Positions 27,826-38,022 of a DNA stretch of 64,000 nucleotides are shown here, in pieces (the stretch's first letter is position 1; each line of letters starts with the position of its first letter). The position numbers were made by a program, and so were the translations under genes. Source of the DNA: Nocardioides antri (GTDB lineage Bacteria; Actinomycetota; Actinomycetes; Propionibacteriales; Nocardioidaceae); the NCBI RefSeq assembly GCF_008373765.1, contig NZ_VUJW01000002.1, forward strand, positions 186,001 through 250,000. Reading direction: 5' to 3'. Under the pieces are notes generated by a model that was given only the letters and a program-made list of their open reading frames with translations, searched no databases and was not told the DNA's origin.

Positions 27826-29348
27826 TGTTGTCCACTCTCATCTGGCTCCCGCTGGTCGGCGCGATCGTCGTCGCCGTCGCACCGGCGACCCTGAGCAAGC
27901 TGCTCGGCATGGCCGTGGCCGCGGCGACGCTGGTCGTCGCCGTCGTGGCGGCGGTGTCCTACGAGGTCGACGGCGGCTTCCAGCTCGAGGAGACCTACAC
28001 CTGGATCGACGCGTTCGGCGTCCACTACGCGCTCGGGCTCGACGGCCTCGGCCTGCTGATGGTCCTGCTGACGGTCGCGCTGGTGCCGCTGGTGCTCGCG
28101 GCCGAGTGGTTCCTCGCCGACGACGCCGGCGGCAGTGGTGCCCGCTCGTTCGTCGCGTGGACCCTGGCTCTCGAGGCGCTGTCGCTCGCCGTCTTCTGCG
28201 CGACCGACGTGTTCCTCTTCTACGTCGTCTTCGAGGCGACGCTGATCCCGGCGTACTTCCTGATCGGCGGCTTCGGCCGCGCGGGCCGCGGCGCGGCTGC
28301 GATGAAGTTCCTGATGTTCCAGCTCGCGGGCGGCCTGATCCTGCTGGCGTCGGTCATCGGGCTCTACGTCGTGGCGGCCGAGGAGGGCGAGCCGTCGTAC
28401 CTCCTCACCGACCTGGCGGCGGTCGACATCGGCACCCAGGAGGGCCGCTGGCTGTTCATCGGCTTCTTCATCGCGTTCGCGATCAAAGCGCCGCTGTTCC
28501 CCCTCCACACCTGGCTGGCCGACACCACCGAGAAGGCGACCCCGGGCACCTCGGTCCTGCTGGTCTGCGTGCTCGACAAGATCGGCACCTTCGGCATGCT
28601 CCGGTTCTGCCTCGGGATCTTCCCCGAGGCCTCGGAGTGGGCGACGCCGGTCGTGATCGCGCTGGCCCTGATCTCGATCGTGTACGGCGCCCTCGTGGCG
28701 ATCGGGCAGGACGACGTCCTCCGCCTGATCGGCCTGACGTCGCTCAGCCACTTCGGCTTCATCACGCTCGGCATCTTCGCGATGACCAGCCAGGGCGGCT
28801 CCGGCGCGATCCTCTACATGGTCAACCACGGCATCGGCACCGCCGCGCTGTTCCTCATCGCCGGCTACATCCTGCACAGGCGCGGCACGACGCTGATCAG
28901 CGAGATGGGCGGGCTCGAGAAGGCCACGCCGGTCCTCGCCGGCCTGTTCCTCGTCGCCGGCCTCGCGACCCTCGGCCTGCCCGGGCTCAGCCCGTTCGTG
29001 TCGGAGTTCCTGGTCCTGGTGTCGGCCTTCGACTACGCGTGGTGGGTCGGCGCGATCGCCGTCACCGGCATCGTGCTGGCCGCGATCTACGTCCTGTGGA
29101 TGTACGAACGCACCATGACCGGCCGCACCCCGGTCGACGTCGAGGCGACGCCCGACCTGAGCATCCGCGAGATCGGGGCCGTCGCGCCGCTGATGCTGGC
29201 GCTGGTCCTGTTCGGCTTCTACCCGACGCCCCTGCTCGACGTCGCCAACCCGGTCACCGACGACCTGCTGGCGCACGTCGGCGTCGAGGACGACAGTCCC
29301 GACGTACCGCCCGGTGAGGTCCACGACGAGGCGGAGGAGGCGCACTGA
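27825..29348 (+). CDS. nuoM: NADH-quinone oxidoreductase subunit M
   Basis: Antiporter-like membrane subunit, 507 residues with about 14 helices. Conserved F-E-A-T-L-I-P-A-Y-F-L-I-G (Glu of helix 5) is near residues 135-147 and K-A-P-L-F-P-L-H-T-W-L-A-D-T near 221-234. The ATG overlaps the nuoL stop by one base and its own stop overlaps nuoN by one base. The C-terminal 25 residues are acidic. Confidence 0.95.
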   Translation: MLSTLIWLPLVGAIVVAVAPATLSKLLGMAVAAATLVVAVVAAVSYEVDGGFQLEETYTWIDAFGVHYALGLDGLGLLMVLLTVALVPLVLAAEWFLADDAGGSGARSFVAWTLALEALSLAVFCATDVFLFYVVFEATLIPAYFLIGGFGRAGRGAAAMKFLMFQLAGGLILLASVIGLYVVAAEEGEPSYLLTDLAAVDIGTQEGRWLFIGFFIAFAIKAPLFPLHTWLADTTEKATPGTSVLLVCVLDKIGTFGMLRFCLGIFPEASEWATPVVIALALISIVYGALVAIGQDDVLRLIGLTSLSHFGFITLGIFAMTSQGGSGAILYMVNHGIGTAALFLIAGYILHRRGTTLISEMGGLEKATPVLAGLFLVAGLATLGLPGLSPFVSEFLVLVSAFDYAWWVGAIAVTGIVLAAIYVLWMYERTMTGRTPVDVEATPDLSIREIGAVAPLMLALVLFGFYPTPLLDVANPVTDDLLAHVGVEDDSPDVPPGEVHDEAEEAH

Positions 29349-30943
29349 TGCCCGAGTTCAGCAAGCCGACCATCGAGTACTTCGAGCTGCTCCCGCTGCT
29401 CATCGTCTTCGGCACCGCGTGCCTGGGCGTCCTCGTCGAGGCGTTCCTGCCGCGCGACCGGCGCCGGGTCCCCCAGCTGCTGGTGACGCTGGCCGGCCTC
29501 GTCGCCGCGCTCGCCGCCACCATCTGGGTCGCCACCGACCTCGAGGAGCACGCCGACGGTGCCGCGCGTGGCCTCGTCGGAGCCGAGGGCAGCGTCATCG
29601 TCGACGGCCCGACCGTCTACCTGTGGGGTCTGCTGCTGGTCTTCGGCATCCTCGGCACCGGTCTGTTCGCCGAGCGCCGGCTGGAGGGCGGCCTGTCTGC
29701 GTTCGCCGGCCAGGCGGCGGCCCTCCCCGGCACCGAGGCCGAGCGCCTCGCGGCGACCAAGGGCCTCGACCACACCGAGGTCTACCCGCTGCTGCTGTTC
29801 GCGATCGGCGGCATGCTGCTCTTCCCGGCGTCCGGCGACCTGCTCACGATGTTCGTCGCGCTCGAGGTGCTGTCGCTGCCGCTCTACCTGCTCTGCGGCC
29901 TCGCCCGCCGCCGGCGGCTGCTCAGCCAGGAGGCGGCGCTCAAGTACTTCCTGCTCGGCGCGTTCTCCTCCGGCTTCTTCCTGTACGGCGCCGCGCTCGT
30001 CTACGGCTACGCCGGCACGATGTCCTTCGCGGGCATCGACCAGGCCGTCCGCGCGGGCACGGCGGACCAGGGACTCCTGCTCGCCGGCATCGCGCTCCTC
30101 GCGGTCGGCCTGCTGTTCAAGGTCGGCGCCGCGCCGTTCCAGGCCTGGACCCCCGACGTCTACCAGGGTGCCCCCACCGCGGTGACCGCGTTCATGTCGG
30201 CGGCCACCAAGGTCGCGGCGTTCGGTGCGCTCCTGCGGCTCTTCTACGTCGCGTTCGGCGCCGAGCGCTGGAGCTGGCAGCCGATGCTGTCGGTGATCGC
30301 GATCGCGACGATGCTGCTCGGTGCGGTGCTCGCCGTCGTGCAGACCGACGTGAAGCGGATGCTCGCCTACTCCGCGGTCGCGCACACCGGCTTCCTGCTG
30401 ACCGGTCTGATCGGTGCGCAGGGCGTGGGAGACCTCGCCGAGGGCCAGTACTCCTCGCTCGAGGGCGTGCTCTTCTACCTCACGACCTACGGCTTCGCGT
30501 CGGTCGGCGCCTTCGCGCTGGTCACGGTGGTGCGCGACGCCGGCGGTGAGGCCACCGGCAACGCCGCCTGGGCGGGTCTCGGCAAGCGCTCTCCGCTGGT
30601 CGCCGGCGCCTTCGCGTTCTTCCTGCTGTCGATGGCCGGGATCCCGCTCACGTCCGGCTTCGTCGGCAAGTGGGCGGTGTTCACCTCGGCCATGTCCGCC
30701 GGGTTCTGGCCGGTGGTGCTGGTCGCGATCGCGTCGAGCATCATCGCGGTGTACTTCTACATCCGCCACATCCGCCTGATGTTCTTCAGCGACCCCGACC
30801 CGGACGGGACGGTCGCCGTGAGCGACGCCTCGCTGCTCACCGTCGGCACGATCGCGGTGTGCCTCGCGGCGACGGTCGTCCTCGGCGTTGTGCCAGGGCC
30901 GGTGCTCGATCTCGTGGTGGGTGCGGGAGACTTCATCAGGTGA
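29348..30943 (+). CDS. nuoN: NADH-quinone oxidoreductase subunit N
   Basis: Third antiporter-like subunit, 531 residues. Conserved Glu region F-V-A-L-E-V-L-S-L-P-L-Y near residues 170-181 and K-V-G-A-A-P-F-Q-A-W-T-P-D-V-Y-Q-G near 258-274. It completes the 14-subunit set (A to N, no gene missing, no extra gene inserted). Its stop overlaps the GTG of the polyprenyl synthase gene, so that gene is part of the same transcript. Confidence 0.95.
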   Translation: MPEFSKPTIEYFELLPLLIVFGTACLGVLVEAFLPRDRRRVPQLLVTLAGLVAALAATIWVATDLEEHADGAARGLVGAEGSVIVDGPTVYLWGLLLVFGILGTGLFAERRLEGGLSAFAGQAAALPGTEAERLAATKGLDHTEVYPLLLFAIGGMLLFPASGDLLTMFVALEVLSLPLYLLCGLARRRRLLSQEAALKYFLLGAFSSGFFLYGAALVYGYAGTMSFAGIDQAVRAGTADQGLLLAGIALLAVGLLFKVGAAPFQAWTPDVYQGAPTAVTAFMSAATKVAAFGALLRLFYVAFGAERWSWQPMLSVIAIATMLLGAVLAVVQTDVKRMLAYSAVAHTGFLLTGLIGAQGVGDLAEGQYSSLEGVLFYLTTYGFASVGAFALVTVVRDAGGEATGNAAWAGLGKRSPLVAGAFAFFLLSMAGIPLTSGFVGKWAVFTSAMSAGFWPVVLVAIASSIIAVYFYIRHIRLMFFSDPDPDGTVAVSDASLLTVGTIAVCLAATVVLGVVPGPVLDLVVGAGDFIR

Positions 30944-31962
30944 GCACTGATCCGTCGGCCGGGCCCAGCCCGGCCGAGCTGGCCCTCCCGATCGTCGACG
31001 ACGCGCTGGCCGCCCGCCTGCGCGAGCGGATGGCGGCGGTCGAGACCGCACTCTTCGAGCACGCGAGCAGCCGTGCGCCGTACGTCACCGAAGCGGCGCG
31101 CCATCTCCTCGCTGCCGGCGGGAAGCGGTTCCGGCCGCTGCTGGTGCTGCTCGCCGCCGAGGCGGGCGACCGTCCGGACGCCGAGGAGGTGCGGACGGCG
31201 GCGTGCGTCGTCGAGATCACCCACGTCGGCTCGCTCTACCACGACGACGTCATGGATGAGGCCGCGCTGCGCCGCGGCTCCGACTCCGCCAACTCGCGCT
31301 ACGACAACCTGGTCGCGATCCTCACCGGCGACTGGCTGTTCGCGAAGTCGTCCGAGCTCACGGCCGCGCTGGGCCCCGAGGCGGTGCGGATCCAGGCGGA
31401 GACCTTCACCCGGCTGGTCGAGGGCCAGATCCTCGAGACGGTCGAGCCTGGCCCCGGCGAGGACCCGCTCGCGCACTACCTCGAGGTCGTCGCCGGCAAG
31501 ACCGGCTCGCTCATCGCCACGTCGGCCCGCTACGGCGCGCTCTTCGGCGGGGCGTCGCCCGAGGTGGTCGCGGCGCTGACGGAGTACGGCGAGCTCGTCG
31601 GCACCGCCTTCCAGCTCTCCGACGACATCCTCGACATCGCCTCCGACTCCGCCGAGTCGGGGAAGACGCCGGGCACCGACCTCCGCGAGGGGGTGCCGAC
31701 GCTGCCGGTGCTGATGGCCAAGGCCTCCACGGACCCCGCGGACGCCCGGCTCCTGGAGCTGCTGTCGCTCGACCTCGACGACGACGCCCTCCACGCCGAG
31801 GTGCTGGACCTCCTCCGCAAGCACCCCGCGATGGACGAGGCGCGCGCCTACGTCGTCGCCCGTGCCCAGGAGGCCAAGCAGCTCCTGACGGTCCTGCCCG
31901 AGGGGTCGGTGCGTTCCGCACTGGAGACCTTCGCCGACGTCGTCGCCACCCGCACGGCCTAG
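30940..31962 (+). CDS. Long-chain polyprenyl diphosphate synthase
   Basis: Trans-isoprenyl diphosphate synthase, 340 residues, of the type that makes the menaquinone side chain (GrcC/HepPS/IspB group). The first Asp-rich motif is D-D-V-M-D near residues 102-106, preceded by G-K-R-F-R-P near 63-68; the second is Q-L-S-D-D-I-L-D near 224-231. GTG overlaps the nuoN stop (GTGA), giving translational coupling to complex I: the enzyme that builds the quinone tail is made with the quinone-reducing complex. Exact chain length cannot be read safely. The TAG stop shares CTAG with the convergent rarD stop. Confidence 0.9.
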   Translation: MSTDPSAGPSPAELALPIVDDALAARLRERMAAVETALFEHASSRAPYVTEAARHLLAAGGKRFRPLLVLLAAEAGDRPDAEEVRTAACVVEITHVGSLYHDDVMDEAALRRGSDSANSRYDNLVAILTGDWLFAKSSELTAALGPEAVRIQAETFTRLVEGQILETVEPGPGEDPLAHYLEVVAGKTGSLIATSARYGALFGGASPEVVAALTEYGELVGTAFQLSDDILDIASDSAESGKTPGTDLREGVPTLPVLMAKASTDPADARLLELLSLDLDDDALHAEVLDLLRKHPAMDEARAYVVARAQEAKQLLTVLPEGSVRSALETFADVVATRTA

Positions 31963-32870
31963 ACCGCGGCTGCCTCGGTCACCAGCGCGAGCTGCTGGCG
32001 ACGGCGCTCGCGGATCGCGTCCCAGGTGAACACGCTCAGCGCCAGCCAGACCAGCACGAAGCCGAACCAGCGGCCCGGCGGCATGTGCTCGCCGAGAACC
32101 GTGATGCCGAGCGCGAACTGCAGGATCGGCGCGAGGTACTGCAGCAGCCCCAGCGATGTCATCGTGATCCGCGTCGCGGCGCCGCCGAACAGCAGCAGCG
32201 GGATGGCCGTGACCACGCCGGTCGACATCAGCAGCAGCACGTGGCCGACGCCCTCAGAGGCGAAGCGCGCGTCCCCGGTGCTGCCCAGCCACGCCAGGAA
32301 GCACAGCGCGAACGGGGCGATCAGCGCCGTCTCGACGGCCAGGCTCTCGATCGCGCCCACGCCGGCCGTCTTCTTCGCCAGGCCGTAGGTGCCGAACGAG
32401 AACGCGAGCACGAGCGCCACCCACGGCGGCCGGCCGTAGTCCCAGGTCAGCACCGCGACGGCGACGAACCCGAGGCCGAGCGCGGTCCACTGGACCGCCC
32501 GCAGCCGCTCGCCGAGGAGCACCACGCCCATCAGCACCGTGACGAGCGGGTTGATGAAGTAGCCGAGCGACGTCTCGACCACCCGCTCGGAGTTCACGCC
32601 GTAGATGTAGGTGCCCCAGTTCGCGGTGATGGTGGCTGCGGCGAGCACGAGGAGCAGCGTCGTACGACGGTCGCGGAGCAGGTCCCGCAGGGCGGCTCGC
32701 CGTCGGAGCACCACCACCAGGACCGCCATGACCAGCGCCGACCAGAAGACCCGGTGGGCCAGGATCTCGACCGGCCCGCTCGGCTCGAGCAGCGGGAAGT
32801 AGAGCGGGAACGCGCCCCACAGTCCGTACGCCGCGAAGCCGAAGATCAGACCTCGTCGCGACTCCGTCAC
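31959..32870 (-). CDS. rarD: EamA/RarD family transporter
   Basis: Ten-helix drug/metabolite transporter of the RarD subfamily, 303 residues. The RarD opening (G-L-I-F-G-F-A-A-Y-G-L-W-G) and W-G-T-Y-I-Y-G-V-N-S-E-R near residues 95-106 are typical. Substrate not established for the family. GTG 32870 is 6 nt after TACGCT, with no Shine-Dalgarno (leaderless). Convergent to the polyprenyl synthase; the two stop codons are read from the same CTAG on opposite strands. Confidence 0.88.
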   Translation of the reverse strand: MTESRRGLIFGFAAYGLWGAFPLYFPLLEPSGPVEILAHRVFWSALVMAVLVVVLRRRAALRDLLRDRRTTLLLVLAAATITANWGTYIYGVNSERVVETSLGYFINPLVTVLMGVVLLGERLRAVQWTALGLGFVAVAVLTWDYGRPPWVALVLAFSFGTYGLAKKTAGVGAIESLAVETALIAPFALCFLAWLGSTGDARFASEGVGHVLLLMSTGVVTAIPLLLFGGAATRITMTSLGLLQYLAPILQFALGITVLGEHMPPGRWFGFVLVWLALSVFTWDAIRERRRQQLALVTEAAAV

Positions 32871-32876
32871 GTAACG

Positions 32877-32882
32877 AGCGTA
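32877..32882 (-). promoter_or_regulatory. -10-like hexamer TACGCT for rarD
   Basis: Fits TANNNT and ends 6 nt before GTG 32870. Confidence 0.45.
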
Positions 32883-32897
32883 AGGGTGGAACGCCCA

Positions 32898-32927
32898 TTA
32901 CTCAAAGGTAAAGGGGACGGCTAGCAT
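32898..32927 (+). promoter_or_regulatory. Possible promoter for the secreted protein at 33007
   Basis: TTACTC (32898-32903), 18 nt, TAGCAT (32922-32927). AT-richer than surroundings. Leader of about 70 nt with AGGGGA Shine-Dalgarno before the ATG. Confidence 0.35.
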
Positions 32928-33006
32928 GCGACGGCCGGCGTTTGCCTGAGAACGAGCAGGGTAGGACGCCGCCTGCACAGCTCATCTACTCGGACCAGGG
33001 GATTCC

Positions 33007-33438
33007 ATGCATCGCTTCATCGTCGGCCTGATCGCCATGTTCAGCGCCGCCCTGCTCGCCGTGACCGCCGCACCGGCGGACGCTCGCGACACGACCAGCA
33101 TCACTTCTTCCAAGGACGCCGCGGCCTCGGCCGCCGAGAACGCGGAGCGCGGCCGGATCCGGCTGACGATCCACGGCGAGATCGTCAACAACACCCGCCT
33201 CAAGATCAACGGCCAGGCGCGGGGCTGGCGCAGCAAGCCCGTCCTCCTACAGCGCAAGCGCGGTCTGAACGGCGCCTGGCGGGTCGTCGAGCGCGACCGC
33301 ACCACCCGCGAGGGTCGCTACCTCTTCGCGAGCGCGCCGGTGCCGCGGTCCGGTCGCTACTACTTCCGGACCAAGGTGAAGAGCCCGCGGTACGCACCCT
33401 CCGCGACGATCGGCTGGTACTCCCGCAGCGCGTCATGA
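33007..33438 (+). CDS. Small secreted protein, function unknown
   Basis: A 143-residue protein with a clear signal peptide (M-H-R-F-I-V-G then a hydrophobic core; likely cleavage after A-P-A-D-A near residue 26). The mature part is basic and Arg/Lys-rich, with alternating hydrophobic strands (R-I-R-L-T-I-H-G-E-I-V, G-R-Y-Y-F-R-T-K-V) suggesting a small beta-sandwich. No Cys. I do not recognise a family with certainty. Own promoter, Shine-Dalgarno and terminator: a monocistronic unit. Confidence 0.75.
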   Translation: MHRFIVGLIAMFSAALLAVTAAPADARDTTSITSSKDAAASAAENAERGRIRLTIHGEIVNNTRLKINGQARGWRSKPVLLQRKRGLNGAWRVVERDRTTREGRYLFASAPVPRSGRYYFRTKVKSPRYAPSATIGWYSRSAS

Positions 33439-33450
33439 CCTGAGAACGAT

Positions 33451-33480
33451 CGTGGGCCCCGCCGACCGGCGGGGCCCACG
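33451..33480. terminator. Strong bidirectional hairpin between the secreted protein gene and korB
   Basis: Perfect 13-bp stem CGTGGGCCCCGCC with a GACC loop, followed on the + strand by TCATTT. Convergent genes lie on both sides, so it can serve both transcripts. Confidence 0.85.
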
Positions 33481-33496
33481 CTCATTTGCTGCTGGG

Positions 33497-34608
33497 TCAG
33501 CCGACGTTCCAGGTGTCCCCGGCGTTGAGCAGCTTCGTGAGCCGGTCGGCGTCGGTGCCGCCTGATTGTGCTGCCTTGGCCTTGGCGTCGGCGACCTGCG
33601 CGCGGGCGAGGTCGTCGTACGTCGGCCGCTCGACCTGGCGGAAGATGCCGATCGGGGAGCGGTGGAGGTAGCCGGCGTCGGTGAGCCGCGAGATCGCGAA
33701 GGCGGTGGACGGGTCGGGGTTGTGAGCGTCGTGGACCAGCAGCTGCTCGGTGGGTACGGCGGCGGTCTCGACGACCTCGACGCCGCCCCCGGCGCGGGCC
33801 AGGGCCTTGTCGCCGAGGCCGGTCTCCTCGTCGCGGACGCCGAACGTGATCGGCTTGCCGTGCTCGAGCGGGATGATCGCGTGCTCCTTGGTGTCGCGGT
33901 CCTTGATCGCGTCGAACGCCCCGTCGTTGAAGATCGGGCAGTTCTGGTAGATCTCCACGAACGAGGTGCCACGGTGGGCGGCAGCGGCGGCGAGGACCGC
34001 GGTGAGGTGCTTGCGGTCGCTGTCGATGGTGCGAGCGACGAAGGAGGCCTCGGCGCCGAGGGCCAGGGACACCGGGTTGAACGGGTGGTCCAGGGAGCCC
34101 ACGGGGGTGGACTTGGTGACCTTGCCGACCTCACTGGTGGGGGAGTACTGGCCCTTGGTCAGGCCGTAGATCCGGTTGTTGAACAGCAGGATCGTCATGT
34201 TGACGTTGCGGCGCAGCGCGTGGATCAGGTGGTTGCCGCCGATGGAGAGAGCGTCACCGTCACCGGTGACCACCCACACCGACAGGTCCTCGCGGGCGGT
34301 GGCGATGCCGGTCGCGATCGACGGCGCACGGCCGTGGATCGAGTGCATGCCGTAGGTGTCGAGGTAGTAGGGGAACCGGCTGGAGCAGCCGATGCCCGAG
34401 ACGAAGACGATGTTCTCGCGCCGCAGGCCGAGGTCGGGCAGGAAGGACTGCACGGCCTTGAGCACGGCGTAGTCGCCGCAGCCGGGGCACCAGCGGACCT
34501 CCTGATCGCTGGTGAACTCCTTCGCGGTCTGCGGGCCCTCGGCAGCGGGGACCGACTCGGTGCCGGTGCGCAGGGCGGGCAGGGGCAGTTCGGTGCTGGT
34601 GGGGGTGC

Positions 34609-34612
<4 letters not shown>
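33497..34612 (-). CDS. korB: 2-oxoglutarate:ferredoxin oxidoreductase, beta subunit
   Basis: Thiamine-diphosphate- and Fe-S-binding subunit, 371 residues. Cluster ligands W-C-P-G-C-G-D-Y are near 42-49 and G-I-G-C-S-S-R-F-P near 73-81, with a further Cys in Q-N-C-P-I-F-N-D. The thiamine-binding segment is V-T-G-D-G-D-A-L-S-I-G-G-N-H near 115-128 with L-F-N-N-R-I-Y-G-L-T-K-G-Q following. ATG overlaps the korA stop. With KorA it converts 2-oxoglutarate and CoA to succinyl-CoA, CO2 and reduced ferredoxin, an NAD-independent TCA-cycle step. Confidence 0.93.
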
Positions 34613-36576
<1,964 letters not shown>

Positions 36577-36668
36577 TGTCGGTCCACTTTCCCTGAGCCC
36601 CGTGGAGGGCAACTGCGCTGAGTTCACGGTCGTCGCGCGCCGGAGGATCCGGAGCACAGGATCCGATT

Positions 36669-36684
36669 CTAGAACGTGTTCTAG
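36669..36684. promoter_or_regulatory. KstR-like operator upstream of korAB
   Basis: CTAGAAC-GT-GTTCTAG: perfect 7-bp arms. It fits T-nn-AAC-nn-GTT-nn-A, the published motif of the cholesterol-catabolism repressor KstR of mycobacteria, at every fixed position. Sits about 90 nt before the korA start. Other TetR-family lipid regulators with similar motifs cannot be excluded. Confidence 0.6.
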
Positions 36685-36888
36685 GTTTCCGGCTCCGACG
36701 TGCTCGAAGTCTCCCTGTGGCGGTCACGACACGCCGTCCCCACGATAGTCCGCCGCCCTCGCGCATCCGAGTTCTCGCCAGCGGCTGAGCGCGGGATCGG
36801 GGTGACCTCACTCACAGGGGGGCGCCGTCCGCACTGTGAGCCGTCCCGACCGCGACACGCGGGGCTTGCGTACTGTCTCCATTAAGTC

Positions 36889-36894
36889 TAGTAA
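36889..36894 (+). promoter_or_regulatory. -10-like hexamer TAGTAA for the sbp transcript
   Basis: TAGTAA ends 5 nt before an ATG (36900) that opens a short upstream ORF; TTGCGT at 36866-36871 is a possible -35 with 17 nt between. The AT-rich run here stands out. Confidence 0.35.
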
Positions 36895-36899
36895 TCTAC

Positions 36900-36971
36900 A
36901 TGGCATTCACGAGGAAGGCTGTGCCCAACGGGGCATCGGCCGGGAGACGAAGTCAGGAAGTGACGCAATGA
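36900..36971 (+). CDS. Possible leaderless upstream ORF (23 codons) overlapping the sbp start
   Basis: ATG 36900 opens a 23-codon frame (M-A-F-T-R-K-A-V-P-N-G ...) whose TGA overlaps the sbp ATG (ATGA). It begins 5 nt after a -10-like TAGTAA. Cys-rich leaderless ORFs regulate sulfur genes in some actinobacteria; this one has no Cys codons, so if real it would act by coupling and not by Cys attenuation. It may be chance. Confidence 0.3.
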   Translation: MAFTRKAVPNGASAGRRSQEVTQ

Positions 36972-38014
36972 AGAAGACGATCAAGGCGGCAGTGGTGGGG
37001 ATGACCGGGATGCTGGCCTTGACCGCCTGCACCTCGGCCGGCGGCAGCAGCTCGAAGGACACGCTCTCTGTGGTCGCGTTCTCGGTGATGGAGACAGCGA
37101 ACGAGGGCGTCTACGAGGCCTACCAGGAGACCGACGCAGGCGAGGAGACCGAGTTCGCGCCGTCGTACGGCGCCTCGGGTGACCAGAGCCGGGCCGTCGT
37201 CGACGGCAAGGAGGCGGACTTCGTCCACTTCTCCCTCGAGACCGACGTGACGCGGCTGGTCGACGAGGGCCTCGTCGCCGACGACTGGAAGGAGGCCACG
37301 CCCACCAACGGCATCGCCACCTCCTCGGTCGTCGTCTTCGTCGTCCGCGAGGGCAACCCGCTCGGGATCGACTCCTGGGACGACCTCGCTCAGCCGGGTG
37401 TCGAGATCGTGACGCCGAACCCTGGCTCGTCCGGCGCGGCGCGGTGGAACATCCTCGCCGCCTGGGCGCACATCATCGGCAACGGCGGCACCGAGAAGGA
37501 GGCCGAGCAGTTCGTCTCCGACCTGCTCGCCAACACGCCGGCGCTGCCGGCCAGCGGTCGCGAGGCGACGTCGGCTTTCGTCGAGGGGGACCAGGACGTG
37601 CTGCTCTCCTACGAGAACGAGGCGATCCTCGCGAAGCAGAACGGTGAGGCCATCGACTACGTCGTGCCGCAGGACACGCTGCTCATCGAGAACCCGGCGG
37701 CCGTGACCGTCGACGCCAAGGACGGCGCCGAGGACTTCCTCGAGTTCGTGACCTCGGCGGAGGCCCAGTCCCTCTACGCGGGCTTCGGCTTCCGCCCGGT
37801 CGAGGGCGTCGAGGGCGTCGAGCTCCCCGAGGTCGAAGGTGCGAACGACCCCGCCGACCCGTTCCCGGCCCCGGAGGAGCTCTACACGATCGATGGCGAC
37901 TTCGGCGGCTGGGGCGAGGCGGCCGACAAGTTCTTCGCCGACGGTGAGGACGGGGAGCCGCTCGGCATCATCCCGCGGCTCATCGAGCACTCCGGCGCGG
38001 ACGCCCAGGAGTAA
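36968..38014 (+). CDS. Sulfate ABC transporter substrate-binding lipoprotein
   Basis: Periplasmic-type sulfate/thiosulfate-binding protein (Sbp/CysP/SubI family), 348 residues. Signal peptide ends in the lipobox L-T-A-C near residues 18-21, so it is a lipoprotein. Family blocks: F-S-V-M-E-T near 39-44, S-Y-G-A-S-G-D-Q-S-R-A-V near 66-77, N-P-G-S-S-G-A-A-R-W-N near 148-158, and Y-E-N-E-A near 216-220. ATG 36968 has AGGAAG in front; longer frame from 36836 rejected. First structural gene of the sulfate uptake operon. Confidence 0.92.
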   Translation: MKKTIKAAVVGMTGMLALTACTSAGGSSSKDTLSVVAFSVMETANEGVYEAYQETDAGEETEFAPSYGASGDQSRAVVDGKEADFVHFSLETDVTRLVDEGLVADDWKEATPTNGIATSSVVVFVVREGNPLGIDSWDDLAQPGVEIVTPNPGSSGAARWNILAAWAHIIGNGGTEKEAEQFVSDLLANTPALPASGREATSAFVEGDQDVLLSYENEAILAKQNGEAIDYVVPQDTLLIENPAAVTVDAKDGAEDFLEFVTSAEAQSLYAGFGFRPVEGVEGVELPEVEGANDPADPFPAPEELYTIDGDFGGWGEAADKFFADGEDGEPLGIIPRLIEHSGADAQE

Positions 38015-38022
38015 GGACTCCT

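Larger units (their letters stand above)
36577..36899. other. korA-sbp divergent intergenic region
   Basis: About 320 nt without a convincing gene. Holds the KstR-like palindrome (36669-36684) on the korA side and a probable promoter for the sulfate transporter at its right end. Nothing else recognisable. Confidence 0.5.

Noticed and set aside
36585-36967. SAM-type or other sulfur riboswitch before sbp
   Set aside because: No recognisable riboswitch core or terminator/anti-terminator pair was found by eye.
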